Shown one piece after another: positions 46,187 through 57,563 of a DNA stretch of 64,000 nucleotides. The DNA lies in the NCBI GenBank assembly GCA_039105265.1, contig JAPFFF010000011.1, positions 558,001 through 622,000 on the forward strand. The letters are read 5' to 3'. Position 1 is the first letter of the stretch. The number at the start of each line of letters is the position of its first letter. Made by a program: the position numbers and the translations under genes. The notes beneath the pieces are model-generated. The model did no database searches, was not told the origin of the DNA, and worked only from the letters and a program-made list of their open reading frames with translations. The stretch is from Tritrichomonas musculus. Taxonomy: Eukaryota > Parabasalia > Tritrichomonadida > Tritrichomonadidae.

Positions 46187-49100
46187 ATGTCCTTGACACT
46201 ATATTCTGCAAAGAGCAAAGAAGCAAAAAAACTTAAAGCAAATGGATTTGAAATATGTGCTGGTGAAGATGAAAAAATAAATATCATCCAAGAAGATAAG
46301 CCCGATGAATACCCAAAATTTAATTGTCTATACAATAAAGCTGAAGTTGATGCCAGAGTGGTAAATGATTATATTGAAAATGGAGGTAGTCTTAAAGGAT
46401 TTGGGGATGTTCCCATAACTGAAAAATCTACACAAATACTTGAATACAAAGCATTAACAAGAACGAATTCATTTGTTGAATCCAACAGAGAACTTATCAG
46501 AGATGAATATTGTGTTAATACATTTAATGATATTATCGAAGGGGAATCTAAGACTTGTGAAGCAATCCATGATATGTATAGCGAATTGATGTGCGCAGCA
46601 GATGGATACGAACAAGTAGTATTGGAAGAAGACAAGGGGAAATGTGAAGTAGTAAAATATGTTCAAACTCCTACTGCTCCACCAGATCCTAAGCCAACTG
46701 AACCTTTCCTCCAATACAAGTCATATCATAATTTAGCTGATATGTTGATGAATATTATGAAGAATGAAAAGAGAAATCAAAACACAACGAGAATATTATA
46801 TGAGGTATTTAATGAAGCAAACTGGATAAAATTCATAAATGGAACAAAACAATACCATTACAATCTTCAATACAATACTCTTAAGACAATAGGATATAAA
46901 TATAAAAATGGCGATGAAGAAGTTAAAGCAGACCAGTTAGTGGAGGTAGGAAGCCCGGGTGAATTTATTGATATATACATGCAAAATCAAAAAGATAATT
47001 ACGTAAATATTAAACTATTTATGGGTGCTTTCCTAGCACAATATTTGGTTGAAGTAATGATAAAGAAGGGCATCAACTACATAAAAACAAGAAAGGATGC
47101 GGATAGTTTACGAATCACTATTATTGAAGATGACGGTACATCTGAAAACATCGCCCTTGGAGAATATTTAAATAATGTGTATGCAAGCTTAAACCATTTA
47201 ACTCAAGCTCATAATGATTTGCATGATTATGTCCTCAAAATTAAATCCTGTACATGTAATCAAGGTGGAAATGTAGATGTAAATGATGACATATTTATTG
47301 AATTATTTTCTGATTTATATGATAGAGTTGATGGAGTCGAAGGCCATCTTCAAGAGCATGATAATAGTCGTTTGCATTTTGATAATCAGGTCCAGCTGGC
47401 TCAATCCCAGGTAGTCGACTTTTCAATTTTCAATGATGATGACGGTATAAATGATTTGGTAAATCAATATCAAAATCAAAATCAGCATATAGATTCCAAT
47501 ATACAGCATACCAATTTCATGAATGATAGTTCTTTTAATATTGATCATGATGAAAGATATTATTGGTCAGCCCTCTTTCATAGATGGGTTTTTAACTGAA
47601 AGTGGGTATTCATTTGATGATTTTCCATCAGGCTGGAGAACAAATAGAAGCTTTGATGCGCCTCCTTCATTTATATTTGATGTTGACAGACAAAACTGGA
47701 TTCAGATTATGATTACTGATTTTGATAATAAATGTCAAGGTTGGAGGAATAATGAAGATAGAATGAGTGTGGCTGTGTATGCAGCCTTTGTGGCAAACAA
47801 TACAAAACAGAAAGAAGGAGATATAGTATGGGACGAAAATGAAAATGAATGGATATACTGCAATAGTGCTGTTAGCCCTTTGAGCTTCGATATTGGAACG
47901 CCTCCTTCCCAGCCCGATGGGTCTATTTCAATTCCAGGGTCAGACCTTGAATCGTTCAAGAAAGCATTAGAAGTATATGGAAACAAATATATCGAACCAC
48001 CAAAGAATTATCAATTTAATAGAGAAAAACCAATATATGGAGATGTTAATATCAAAGCAAATTTAAATGTTAATGGATTAATAAATGGAGTAGATATATC
48101 AAATTTATTATCGGGAGGGGATATTACCACATCTAATTTTACTTATCAATCTGGCTTTCCCAAATATATTCTCACCAATAATTTGCTCAGTACAGATACT
48201 TTTAGATTATTTGATAGAGACTTTAAGATGATGGTGATAGGTGGTACAGAAGAAATACAAGAACAAATAAAAGATACTCAGGGAAGGATAGATATATTTA
48301 AAATAATTCTTCGAAACAATATTATCATGAATGCTAATGGAAAAATAATTAAAGAGTTCTATATCTATGCAGAAGATGGAAAAATATATAATCCAGTTCC
48401 CATTACACAATACCGAGCATGATGAAACCCGGCTTAGTTATTTCCATGAAACGACAACAAATAAATTATATATTGCTCATGATGAAGGGGTTAGAATTGA
48501 TTCTTATGATTTATATCTCAAGGGAGAGCTAAGTATAATGTATTTATTACCTCAAGACTCTTTGGTAGCTGTTGAGCCAACAATAAAGTGTGATACAATA
48601 GAGGCTAAGAATGCTCTTAAATTACATAATTCTGATATTATTTATTTATATAAACCAACAAAAATTACTGACGCTACAATAGGAGATAAAGAATATTATA
48701 AAATGATATATGAAATCCCAGATGATTACCATCTCATCGAAGGCTTCAAATTCAAATTCAAGGAGTATTGCTTCGGTAATTCATGGGAATTAGAATGGAA
48801 GGAAGATAAATGGACAGGCAATAATTTGAGTGGAAGATTAGGAGGGAGTGTCATTAACAAATTAAATAAAAGGAACACAGGGTATTATCATAATGATAAT
48901 AGAACACATTTATGCTATGCAATGATGAAAAATGATGATATACACAACGAAATAATACCGAGAGGAGAGAAAGGTATATTGTATAGCTTATATGCACTCG
49001 CTAGTAAAGAAGGAAAATTAGAAACCAAATTATTGTTAAACAATGATGAAATTATAAATGGGGATGAAAATCATATTAGTTGTTGGGTGTTTGAGATGGG

Positions 49101-49791
49101 AGGACATAATAAAGAGACATATGAAGGCTATGATTTGGTAGGTGTTGAGTGTAGATTATTTAATTATGAGGCTAATATAATTAAATTTAATGAATTAATT
49201 CCTAAAATCTCCAGAGTATATTTAGATATTTATTTGCCAAAATCATCTACTCCTACCAGACTAACATTCAAAATATTACCACAAATACTTCATGTTTATG
49301 GACAGCTGAATGGAAATGTTGATTTGATAGGAGATTTGGACACAATAGATAGAATAGCCTGTGATTGGACAGATAGTTTTATCAATCCTGAGGACAGGAA
49401 TATTGAAATATATTTACGAAAGAGCATGGCAGACCCCTTCGAAGAAATGAATTGGGATGGTAAAATGAATCCCTTTGAATATATTATCAGGCAACAATTT
49501 TATGAGATATACCCCAATCCTAATGCAGCTACCACTTTGTATACAGATTATAATATATGCTCATCCAAAATTATTACTGCCGACAATATTACTACGATGA
49601 GAAGTGATTTAAATTTTGTAAGTAATAACTTTGATGTTTTATCATATGACTTCAATAAATTGGAGAATAAAGTTGGTCAAATGGATAGGAGATTAATAAC
49701 AGTCGAAGATAAGACTGAACATTTAATTTCAGATATGAAGTCAATAAAGATTGTTGAAGGGATTTCTTTAGCCTTCTTGACCATGGATTGA
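46187..49791 (+). pseudogene. Fibre-like protein of relic C, broken
   Basis: The coding likeness begins at ATG 46187. The first ~400 residues are helical and coiled-coil (HLTQAHNDLHDYVLKIKSC, LFSDLYDRVDGVEGHLQEHD). Further on comes a body that matches the element A fibre: KIILRNNIIMNANGKIIKEF, GFKFKFKEYCFGNSWELEW, NPFEYIIRQQFYEIYPNPNA and TTLYTDYNICSSKIITADN. It therefore shows what probably lies upstream of the element A fibre outside this window. It is broken in about two or three places. Confidence 0.6.
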
Positions 49792-50168
49792 AAATCGATG
49801 ATGTCAAATCTGTTTCACAATATGAATGTCACACTGGATTCAACCAATTTGTTAATGAATTTATGAAAAAACGTCAGGATATCATATCTGGCAAAACTAA
49901 AGGCAATGGCGCTGAAAGCGACTCGAGCAAAGCGAATGAGAAGTTCTACAAAATCTCAATGAATGGTTCTTATGGATATGATGGAATGAATACTGAGAAG
50001 TTCTCTAAAATCAAAATCTGTGATGCGAATAAGGCTTACCAATCAATTATATCACAAACATACATGGGTGGTGCTCAATTAAATGATAACACATTTATGA
50101 TACAACATTCTCCTAAATCATATCATTGCACAAAATGCACCACACTTGATATTAAATATTGTGCTTAA
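49788..50168 (+). pseudogene. PolB fragment related to element B
   Basis: The fragment contains the segment before and including palm motif B: NEKFYKISMNGSYGYDGMNT, and CHTGFNQFVNEFMKKRQDII, which matches AHRGFNPFVSEFMKRRQDII of element B. It is a scrap of the polymerase gene directly after the fibre relic. More AT-rich than B itself, so it comes from a different, probably older relative. Confidence 0.6.
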
Positions 50169-50460
50169 ATAGAGTTTTATTCTCATTTTTTTAGGCTCAG
50201 CAGCCAACAAAAAACTTTTTATCTAGTGGAAGCTGTGAAGTGAAAATTTCTGTATAGAAACTTCTGTATATTTTACGTAGGGATGTTCTATTCAATTTTA
50301 GTAATTTTGAATACATTTCTTAAAAAACGTGGTTGAATAAGGTAGACTCGTGAAAAAACTTGGATGACCTCCTATGAAAGGTTTTATAAAAAGATTTAAC
50401 TGTAAATATCTTTTTTTTCGATAATAAAATGTATTGAAAGAAGATTTAAATCTTTTTATA

Positions 50461-50583
50461 ACATCATTTAAAAGTGTAAAATCGTGACTTGTTAAATCTT
50501 CAGGCAATTTATTTTGTTCTTTTTTTTGGTACTTGTGCTTCTTGGTAATAACATCATATAAAAGTGTAAAATCGTGACTTGTT
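50461..50583. repeat. Pair of 33-bp direct repeats in an AT-rich gap
   Basis: ACATCATTTAAAAGTGTAAA at 50,461 and its near-copy at 50,551 (90 bp apart) continue with ATCGTGACTTGTT. On the minus strand they read SHDFTLLYDVI and SHDFTLLNDVI, so this may be a scrap of a host gene with ~30-residue repeats. The rest of 50,169-50,916 is AT-rich and empty. Confidence 0.5.
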
Positions 50584-50940
50584 GCTGTTTTGTAATGTTC
50601 ATTAAATAAAAACAAGAAAAAAGATAAAATAATTTTTGTTTATAAAAATTATAAATAAACGTTCTTTTTATGATTGAATCATTCAAAAGTTATTATAAAA
50701 GATTTTGTTAATAGAAATTTGAGAGATAATCTTGATAAGAGTGAAAACTTTGGTAAACAAAAATATTTATCAATATAAATGTTTCTCTCAATATTTATCT
50801 ATTACACTTATTCATTATTTGTTTTAATAATAATTTTTAATTTAATATTTAATTATATAAGCATTTAACTTGTTTATATTGGAAATACTCTTAAGTTTTT
50901 ATATGATATGTAGGGTGTGTCAAAAGAAATCATCGATAAT

Positions 50941-51507
50941 ATGATACATGTCATCAATAATCCAGATCTGTACAATGATGAGTTAAAACAGACGATCAAT
51001 GACATGACATCTACTTGGTTTGGATACTACAAGAATAACGCTAATGTGAAACAAACTTTGAGGCAAAGACTTAAAGATAATGCTACGACTTACTTCGGAA
51101 ATCCGAATCTATATTTGAAACACCCAGTGGCACCTCCAGAGGCACCCCCACAGATACCAATATCGGATTTTCCTGAAGTGGAACCTCCAGAGGAACCCAT
51201 TGAAGACTCAGGTGAAGACTCAGGTGAAGAGGAGGAGGAAGAGGAGGATAGTAGTGAAGTCCAGTACCGTAAGCTTCTTGAGTATTTATCTAGTGAATGC
51301 GATGTATCAGATGGAGTCATCAATAATATGGTACATGTCATCTATTATCCAGATTTGTACGAGGATGAGATAGTAGATTCAATCGGTGATATGAAGCAAG
51401 ATTGGGTACGCACCGACTTTAATGATCCTAGTCAGGTTGAAAATTTGAAGAAAAGGCTTACGAAATATGCCACGACAGAGAGTAAGGGGGACCGTTTGGA
51501 CAGGTGA
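50941..51507 (+). CDS. Protein with two ~55-residue repeats and an acidic linker
   Basis: The first ATG of the frame is 50,941. Two homologous units, MIHVINNPDLYNDELKQTIN (residues ~1-58) and MVHVIYYPDLYEDEIVDSIG (~128-185), each ending xxRLxxxATT, flank a Pro/Glu-rich acidic linker with DSGEDSGEEEEEEEDS. Each unit is probably a small helical bundle. No family is recognised. A short neighbour at 51,724 may be a distant relative (DVVDGVIKEINHFIEQ). Possibly a regulatory or protein-binding module. Confidence 0.45.
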   Translation: MIHVINNPDLYNDELKQTINDMTSTWFGYYKNNANVKQTLRQRLKDNATTYFGNPNLYLKHPVAPPEAPPQIPISDFPEVEPPEEPIEDSGEDSGEEEEEEEDSSEVQYRKLLEYLSSECDVSDGVINNMVHVIYYPDLYEDEIVDSIGDMKQDWVRTDFNDPSQVENLKKRLTKYATTESKGDRLDR

Positions 51508-51723
51508 TAAAAAATGACCCCCTTGTCATAGGGTTTACAGACCCCAAACCTCAGCCTCATGACTCGAAAAATCGCCACTTTTTCAAAATTAGCCCTCGAA
51601 ACTTTCACAAAATGGCATAGACAAATTTTGAATAAATTGACGAACTCCCAAAAATAACAACAACGAAAAATAACGAAAAATAGAACTTTCAAAAATTTTT
51701 TATTTTTTTATCAGCAATTTATA

Positions 51724-51930
51724 ATGTCAAACCAAGCCGAACAATTAAGCATCCTCATTAATAGAATCAACAAAAAGCTAAAAGGTTGGAGACCAGCATT
51801 AAAATACCTCTACGATGATGATGATGTTGTTGACGGAGTAATAAAAGAGATAAATCACTTTATTGAACAACATAAGAAATTCAACGGTCCTATTGAATTA
51901 ATTGCTGAACTTGAAGAACTCATTTATTAG
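51724..51930 (+). CDS. Small helical protein, unrecognised
   Basis: The protein has 68 residues, predicted all-helical (SNQAEQLSILINRINKKLKG, DGVIKEINHFIEQHKKF, ELIAELEELIY). ATG 51724 follows a long T-run (about 51,696-51,711), the element promoter style. The stretch 51,508-51,723 before it has no gene and resembles the C-rich, CCCC-containing DNA seen near the start of element D. Confidence 0.4.
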   Translation: MSNQAEQLSILINRINKKLKGWRPALKYLYDDDDVVDGVIKEINHFIEQHKKFNGPIELIAELEELIY

Positions 51931-51999
51931 AAAGATTTCTGAAGTATCTTCAATGTTGTTTTTATTTTTGTTTTTTATTTTTTAATTCACTCTAAAGAT

Positions 52000-52458
52000 A
52001 TGTCAAGTACACCAAAGGTTTATGATTACATCAATTCACTTATTGATATGTTGGATGAATCAGAGAAGTTTAAACAATGTGATTTCTCAATTCTGTGTGA
52101 TAGATATCCAATACCTTGCGGAAAGGCTGCATATAAAGCTAAAGTGATGTACATATCATTGAAGAACAAAGATAATGAATTCAAACGATTCTATCATGAC
52201 AAGATTGTTGAAATCAGGCTCGAATATATAACATTAACATCAAATGTTAGAAGAAGGATATCAACGACTTCAATTGAGTTTTTCGTTGAAGGTTCAAATG
52301 AAGAGCAATCATTTAAAGAATACAAGTATTAAATATATAGCATCAAGAAAGTCAATGATAAGAAAACAAAGGAACTCATTGAACAGATGAGACAAAAATA
52401 TAATATCAATACACCACAACTATTTGTTGGTGTTCAACAACAAATCATTTTAGAATAA
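52000..52458 (+). pseudogene. Family F1 gene in relic E, broken
   Basis: The coding likeness covers the whole family: VYDYINSLIDMLDESEKF, CDFSILCDRYP, VMYISLKNKDNEFKRFYHD, TSNVRRRISTTSIEFFVEGS, and at the end KELIEQMRQKYNINTPQLFV with a Gln-rich finish. It is closer in order to B than to A. About one break. Confidence 0.6.
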
Positions 52459-52460
52459 AG

Positions 52461-53273
52461 TTAATGAATCTCAATTGTGTTTGTTCTCGTATTGACCAAC
52501 ACGAATTGATGACCTGATAAGTCTTTATATTTTTGCCATAAATGTTCAAATTCAATCGGCATTGGAACTTGATGATATACATAACTTAACTTTTGCCTTG
52601 AATAACCACTTAAGATAAAGAATGATGTTGTATTATGCTTATATTCGGTTTTGATTGCTTTGAAGAACTGAATATTAATATATACAATTGAATGTTTATG
52701 CCTGAGTTGTGAAACATAATTAGTAAAGTAATCAGTCTTTAAAATTAATGAACGACTTGCATCTTCACATAAAATGATTGTGTTTAATGGTTCATTTGGT
52801 TGCCCTAACTTATTGATATGAAGAAACTCAAACATATCATTTAACTTCTTTTCATTGATTACTATTTTTGGAGTCGAACTATATTTATCATATAGCTCTT
52901 TATATAAATCAAGTTGTTTAAGATATTCTTCAGTGTTTGAATCACTAATGACTTTGATTGGTAGTTGTATCAATTCACGTTGAGCAATAAATGTTGCATC
53001 ATTGATTGTACCGCTCTTAGATATATAAACGATTATATGAAAGTAGGAGTTCTTTAATCTCGACATTTGAATGATAACATAATCACGCAATCCGTTAACA
53101 GCTTCATTTAATTGTTCCTCAGTGATTCCATTACCGTTTGAAATTCCTACGTTTCCGTTCGATGTATAACCTTTGATAACATAATTGTCAACATATCTTT
53201 TAATGTACTCGTTAATCAATCCGTCAATAGTATTTGTTTTTGTTATGTGTCCGCTCTGCTCAATCGTAAACAT
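52461..53273 (-). pseudogene. Mosaic of B-type fibre N-terminus and packaging ATPase
   Basis: The first ~70 residues (MFTIEQSGHITKTNTIDGLI) match the start of the element B fibre. The remaining ~200 match the element B ATPase from FHIIVYISKSGTINDATFIA through NTIILCEDASRS to GHQFVLVNT. A single protein of this kind is not expected to work; the locus is a decayed mosaic. It shows that relic E once came from a B-type element. Confidence 0.6.
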
Positions 53274-53295
53274 TCAATTTATTAGAAACGAAACA

Positions 53296-53685
53296 ATGTC
53301 AAAACAAGATAAAAATAATTCATCTGATAGCTTTGAATTAGATTTAAGTAATATTGATGATGAAACTATATTTGACAGTGAGGTATCTAAACCTGATGAT
53401 GATGATAATGAACTAGATGACCCGATAAATTATTTTAAGAACACGTTTCTCAGTACATACAAACTAGAACACCCCAATTATTTAATTAATTTGTTGTATC
53501 AAATACAAAACAATGAATATACAGGAAGAAGTGTCGGAAAGATTCGTGAAATGAAAGTCAAGTTTCGTCGATTTGTTTCATTGATGAACAAAATCAATGC
53601 AGGTATTAAAAGTAAAGGCAATCAATTCCTTAGTTTAAGAGAGTACACAACAGATAAAAAAAGACTTGATACAATTATCAATTAG
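53296..53685 (+). CDS. Unrecognised protein ending at the element D boundary
   Basis: The protein has 129 residues from ATG 53296. An acidic N-terminus (DSFELDLSNIDDETIFDSEV) is followed by a basic helical part (LINLLYQIQNNEYTGRSVGK, MKVKFRRFVSLMNKINAGIK). Its TAG stop uses the first two bases of element D (53,684-53,685), so D may have inserted into it and shortened it. It is divergent from the 52,461-53,273 locus with 22 bases between starts. Function unknown. Confidence 0.4.
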   Translation: MSKQDKNNSSDSFELDLSNIDDETIFDSEVSKPDDDDNELDDPINYFKNTFLSTYKLEHPNYLINLLYQIQNNEYTGRSVGKIREMKVKFRRFVSLMNKINAGIKSKGNQFLSLREYTTDKKRLDTIIN

Positions 53686-54100
53686 TAGTATACGTTTGCG
53701 GTGATTTCAGACCTCCGGTCTTCAATCCCCTCAAACACCCCTAATTTTGGCACTTTTTTGGTCTCCAACTACCCAATTTTGGCACTTTTTTGACCTTCAG
53801 AGTGTTGTCAGAAAACCCCCTATCACTATAGGGCATTTTGCATTCACCTTTTTGTGTCAATAAATTGCCTAAATTAAGGTCTTTCAATGGATGGAAAGTG
53901 GTGATATGAACATAATTTTGATAAAATTTTTGTATGACATGTGATATGAAAAAAGGTATAAATAAAATTTTTGTATACAATTTATTCATTTTAAAATTAT
54001 TAAAATCAACTTTTTTGAAACTTTTTCTGAAACAAATAATTTTTTGAAATTTTCACATTTATGATAAGTGGTATAAATTTTTATATTTTTTAATTTTTAT
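53684..54100 (+). repeat. Putative left terminal repeat region of element D
   Basis: Between the AGTAGT start and the PolB promoter there is no gene. It contains AATTTTGGCACTTTTTTG twice (about 53,742 and 53,774) and a short palindrome CCCTATCACTATAGGG at about 53,818. The partner end is outside the window, so inverted-repeat status cannot be tested here. Confidence 0.45.
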
Positions 54101-54113
54101 TTTCATTGCAAAA

Positions 54114-57100
54114 ATGAGACTCTCCGATGCTATTCCCGAAAAATTGCAAGAACTGTTTGAATTGATAATAAACGAGAAACTACAACACGAATTTTCATAC
54201 TATTGGAACTCACAAGAAGAATTCTATTATGACATCCGAGAATGTGCCAAACAAGAAGGGTACGATGGAGATATGGACAATTATGATGCTATGTACTGGT
54301 ATTTTAAAGGCAAGAACAATATCCCCGCGCAACAACCCAAACAAGAACAACCCAAACAAGCTGAACAACCTCTCAAAACGGACAACAATTCCCAGCAACA
54401 AATCGTCGTCGAAATAATTGAAAAATTAGAATACTCCCCAAGAAGATGGCTAATCGACTTTGAGAGATTAGATAAGGACGGCAGACTCTTATTGCTTCCC
54501 AAATTGAAGGAATTCTTTGAAGAATATATAGATTCTTTGCCCATTATCGCCAAATACAAACTCGCCTTCAAAATCAAAAATCAATGGCATTCCTATCAAT
54601 TAACTCCTGAAATATACAACAAATTAATGGAAAATCTGACAGAAAAACACTTTATCTTCGATATAGAGAATGTTGTACCAGAATATTTTTATGAGAATGG
54701 AGCCGAAAAAATACCCGAATGGAGCCTCTTTGAAGCAGTTCGCTTTAGTGTATTTCAGAATATTAAGGCAAAAAATGACGTAGGCGGAAGTTTCTTTCAA
54801 TATTTGGTACGTGAAAACTGCCCATTAAATGTCTCAAAATATCTCGAAAAATTACAGATTTTCACATCTCTCGTAGACAAAAAAGGCAAACAGAGAAAGG
54901 AATTGGACGATTGCTGCTTCATCTATGCGCTTCAACAAACAGGATGCTATGACGATGATATACTAAACAAAATGCGCCTAAGAATTAATTCAAGATATCT
55001 CTCCCAAAAAGCTCTAAACGAACTATGTACTGAGTTCAATATTCACGTCAAATTATCGTTTATCAACGAAGATGCCAATGGAAAAAATAAGAAACGTTCT
55101 GTCAGGTCCAAAAAGAATGATACAAATAAATATTATTTAGGTATAGAAAATGCTGAACCAAATAGAACTCATACAATGAACGTATTCAATAAGCACTATT
55201 TCCTTGAGGAGAAAACACCTTTCAGCACATACTATATCAATTCGCTTTGCAAACTTGGCTCTGCCAACCACCTCAATCAATGTACAGAAGATAAATTCAA
55301 TAAAGAGTACAACGTTGACCACTGGCGCCCCGCGAGATGCTTCATGACATCATCAGACCTCGTTCGAACTTTAATGAAAAACAACTTCTTCATCCCTATT
55401 ACTTTTGGGCAATATAAGGTCCTCAATACAATTTTCCACAAAGAAGTAATTGACGACATCGACTTAATTGACCTCGAATATAACGAAGAACAATGCACGA
55501 AGCTAATCAAAGAAAATAAAAAGAAACTCTCAGAAAATGACAACAAAACATATTGGTATGCCGATTTTGAAGCAGATACATCAACAGAAATTCACAAACC
55601 TTTCCTCTGCGTCTTACAGAATAGAACAGGCCGTATCAATAAAACTTTCCGAGGAGAAGACTGCAATAAACAATTACTAGATTATTTACCAGATGACGCC
55701 GTCGTTTATTTCCACAATTTAGCGTATGATATCAGAATGTTGGCCTCTTTCGGACTCGCTAAATCCATCATCAAAGGCACAAAAACAATGAAGGCTGATA
55801 TAAAATATAACAACAAAACAATTCATCTCAAAGACTCTTTACCAATTCTTTCCTGCAAATTATCTCAATTACCCTCAATGTTTGACATTCCTGACATACA
55901 AAAAGAGATATTTCCATACAAATACTATACTCTTAATCGCCTCCAAACTAACTGTGGCACAATTAACGAAGCAGGAGAAAATGAGGACAAAATATGGACC
56001 GATGAAGACTACAATTTATTCAACACCAATATCGATAAAATATCTGGCTTCCAAATAGACGAAAATCATTTTGACATGTGGAAATATGCAGAATTTTACT
56101 GCCAGCAAGACGTTAATATCCTCAGAATCGGATTCAATAAACTGCGGGAAGGATTCATCAAAGACTTCAAAGTCGACCCATTTATTTTCATCAGCATATC
56201 GTCTCTCGCAAACGAAGTCTTCAATCAAAGAGTCTATTATCCTAACCAAAATCTCTATAAATTAGGTGGTCATGTGAGATATTTTTGCTCAAAGGCGATA
56301 TATGGAGGTAGATGTATGACGGCATATAACAAGAAATGGCATGTCAAGAAGAATCTCTGCGATTTTGATGCAGTATCATTATATCCTTCCGCAATGAGTA
56401 GATTATACACAGTTGAAGGACGTCCAAAGGTAATACAACAAGGCCAACTCAACTATAATTTCCTCTCCCAACAGTCCGCATATATCGTTGAACTCGAAAT
56501 AACAAAAATCAACAAACATTATGCATTCCCGTTAATCGTTCAAAAAATAAATGGCCTAAACAGAAATAACGATATTCTCCAACCAAATCAAACCCTCAAA
56601 ATGGTTGTTGACAATATTACTTTGGAGGACTTTATTGAGTTTCAGCAAATAGAATTCAATATTCTGAGAGGATATTATTGGGACGGAAAGAAAGATTATC
56701 GCATTCAAGATTGTATCAGAGAAATATTCAACAAACGACTCGAATATAAGAAACAGAATAATCCGCTCCAAAATCTCTACAAACTCATCATGAATTCCTG
56801 CTACGGCAAAACAATAGAGAGGCCAGTAGATAAAGACTACAAATATCTTCACGAAGGAGATGAACTCGATAAATATTGGGCAAAAAACTACAACAAAATT
56901 GTCGAAGATATTCAGTTAAACAACTCTGATATACACGCCATAAAGACCCTCAAACAAATAGATAATCACTTCAATTTCTCTCTTTTAGGCATTCAAGTTC
57001 TGTCCATGTCCAAAAGAATAATGAACGAAGTCATGTGTCTTGCTTTCGACATAGGATGCCATATTTATTACCAAGATACAGACTCATTTATGATAGAATC

Positions 57101-57563
57101 TGCCGACTTAAAACGTCTACAAAAAGAATTCAACAATAAATATAACCGCGAACTTATTGGGAAAAATTTAGGACAATTTCACTGTGATTTCCCTTCGATA
57201 AATGGTCATGATGAGATGCCAGAATCTATTGAAGCATTCTTCTTGATGAAGAAAATGTACGTCCATATGATAACAGATTCTACTGGAGAGATTGATTATG
57301 TAATAAGAGGCAAGGGACTCACACAAAATTCCATCAAATATAAATTCAACGAAGAGTTTCAAGGAGATGTTATGAAGCTTTATGAAACACTCTTCAATGG
57401 CAACTCCATCACATTCGACCTAACAAAAGGACAACCTCGCTTCGAAATGAACAAAAATATGACTGTATCGACAAGAAAAAAATTCGAGAGATGTATCAAA
57501 ACAGACTATGAAGAAGGAGATATTACCCAATATTTTACCAGTCAATTTTCCACCGAGGAATAA
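54114..57563 (+). CDS. POLB: Protein-primed family B DNA polymerase of element D
   Basis: The protein has 1,149 residues in one frame. Residues ~263-275 (LDDCCFIYALQQ) and ~360 (FNKHYFL) give the OTU-like D-x-C...H arrangement also seen in A. Exo I YWYADFEADTS (~480), Exo II YFHNLAYDIRML (~531), Exo III FYCQQDVNILRIG (~658), palm A CDFDAVSLYPSAMS (~750), palm B YKLIMNSCYGKT (~890) and palm C IYYQDTDSFMI (~985) are all present. It would replicate the element from a terminal protein; the basic N-terminal ~250 residues may contain that primer domain. Its 3' end overlaps the convergent integrase by 29 bases. Confidence 0.9.
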   Translation: MRLSDAIPEKLQELFELIINEKLQHEFSYYWNSQEEFYYDIRECAKQEGYDGDMDNYDAMYWYFKGKNNIPAQQPKQEQPKQAEQPLKTDNNSQQQIVVEIIEKLEYSPRRWLIDFERLDKDGRLLLLPKLKEFFEEYIDSLPIIAKYKLAFKIKNQWHSYQLTPEIYNKLMENLTEKHFIFDIENVVPEYFYENGAEKIPEWSLFEAVRFSVFQNIKAKNDVGGSFFQYLVRENCPLNVSKYLEKLQIFTSLVDKKGKQRKELDDCCFIYALQQTGCYDDDILNKMRLRINSRYLSQKALNELCTEFNIHVKLSFINEDANGKNKKRSVRSKKNDTNKYYLGIENAEPNRTHTMNVFNKHYFLEEKTPFSTYYINSLCKLGSANHLNQCTEDKFNKEYNVDHWRPARCFMTSSDLVRTLMKNNFFIPITFGQYKVLNTIFHKEVIDDIDLIDLEYNEEQCTKLIKENKKKLSENDNKTYWYADFEADTSTEIHKPFLCVLQNRTGRINKTFRGEDCNKQLLDYLPDDAVVYFHNLAYDIRMLASFGLAKSIIKGTKTMKADIKYNNKTIHLKDSLPILSCKLSQLPSMFDIPDIQKEIFPYKYYTLNRLQTNCGTINEAGENEDKIWTDEDYNLFNTNIDKISGFQIDENHFDMWKYAEFYCQQDVNILRIGFNKLREGFIKDFKVDPFIFISISSLANEVFNQRVYYPNQNLYKLGGHVRYFCSKAIYGGRCMTAYNKKWHVKKNLCDFDAVSLYPSAMSRLYTVEGRPKVIQQGQLNYNFLSQQSAYIVELEITKINKHYAFPLIVQKINGLNRNNDILQPNQTLKMVVDNITLEDFIEFQQIEFNILRGYYWDGKKDYRIQDCIREIFNKRLEYKKQNNPLQNLYKLIMNSCYGKTIERPVDKDYKYLHEGDELDKYWAKNYNKIVEDIQLNNSDIHAIKTLKQIDNHFNFSLLGIQVLSMSKRIMNEVMCLAFDIGCHIYYQDTDSFMIESADLKRLQKEFNNKYNRELIGKNLGQFHCDFPSINGHDEMPESIEAFFLMKKMYVHMITDSTGEIDYVIRGKGLTQNSIKYKFNEEFQGDVMKLYETLFNGNSITFDLTKGQPRFEMNKNMTVSTRKKFERCIKTDYEEGDITQYFTSQFSTEE

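Larger units (their letters stand above)
45230..50168. mobile_element. Relic C: decayed Polinton fragment
   Basis: The fragment keeps a penton-like gene and, divergent from it, a fibre gene closely related to that of element A, then a piece of a PolB related to element B. It lacks integrase, ATPase and capsid genes here. It looks old, broken in about four or more places. Ends are not defined; the left edge is set near the last tandem repeats. Confidence 0.6.
50917..53683. mobile_element. Relic E: decayed B-like Polinton fragment
   Basis: It holds scraps related to element B: a family F1 gene, a gene mixing B-type fibre and ATPase sequence, and three further small frames. It ends where element D starts. 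Broken in about three or more places. No termini are recognised. Composition is intermediate between A and B. Confidence 0.5.

Noticed and set aside
51508-51723. Possible terminal repeat of relic E
   Set aside because: It has C-rich words like those near the start of D, but I could not align the two stretches convincingly.
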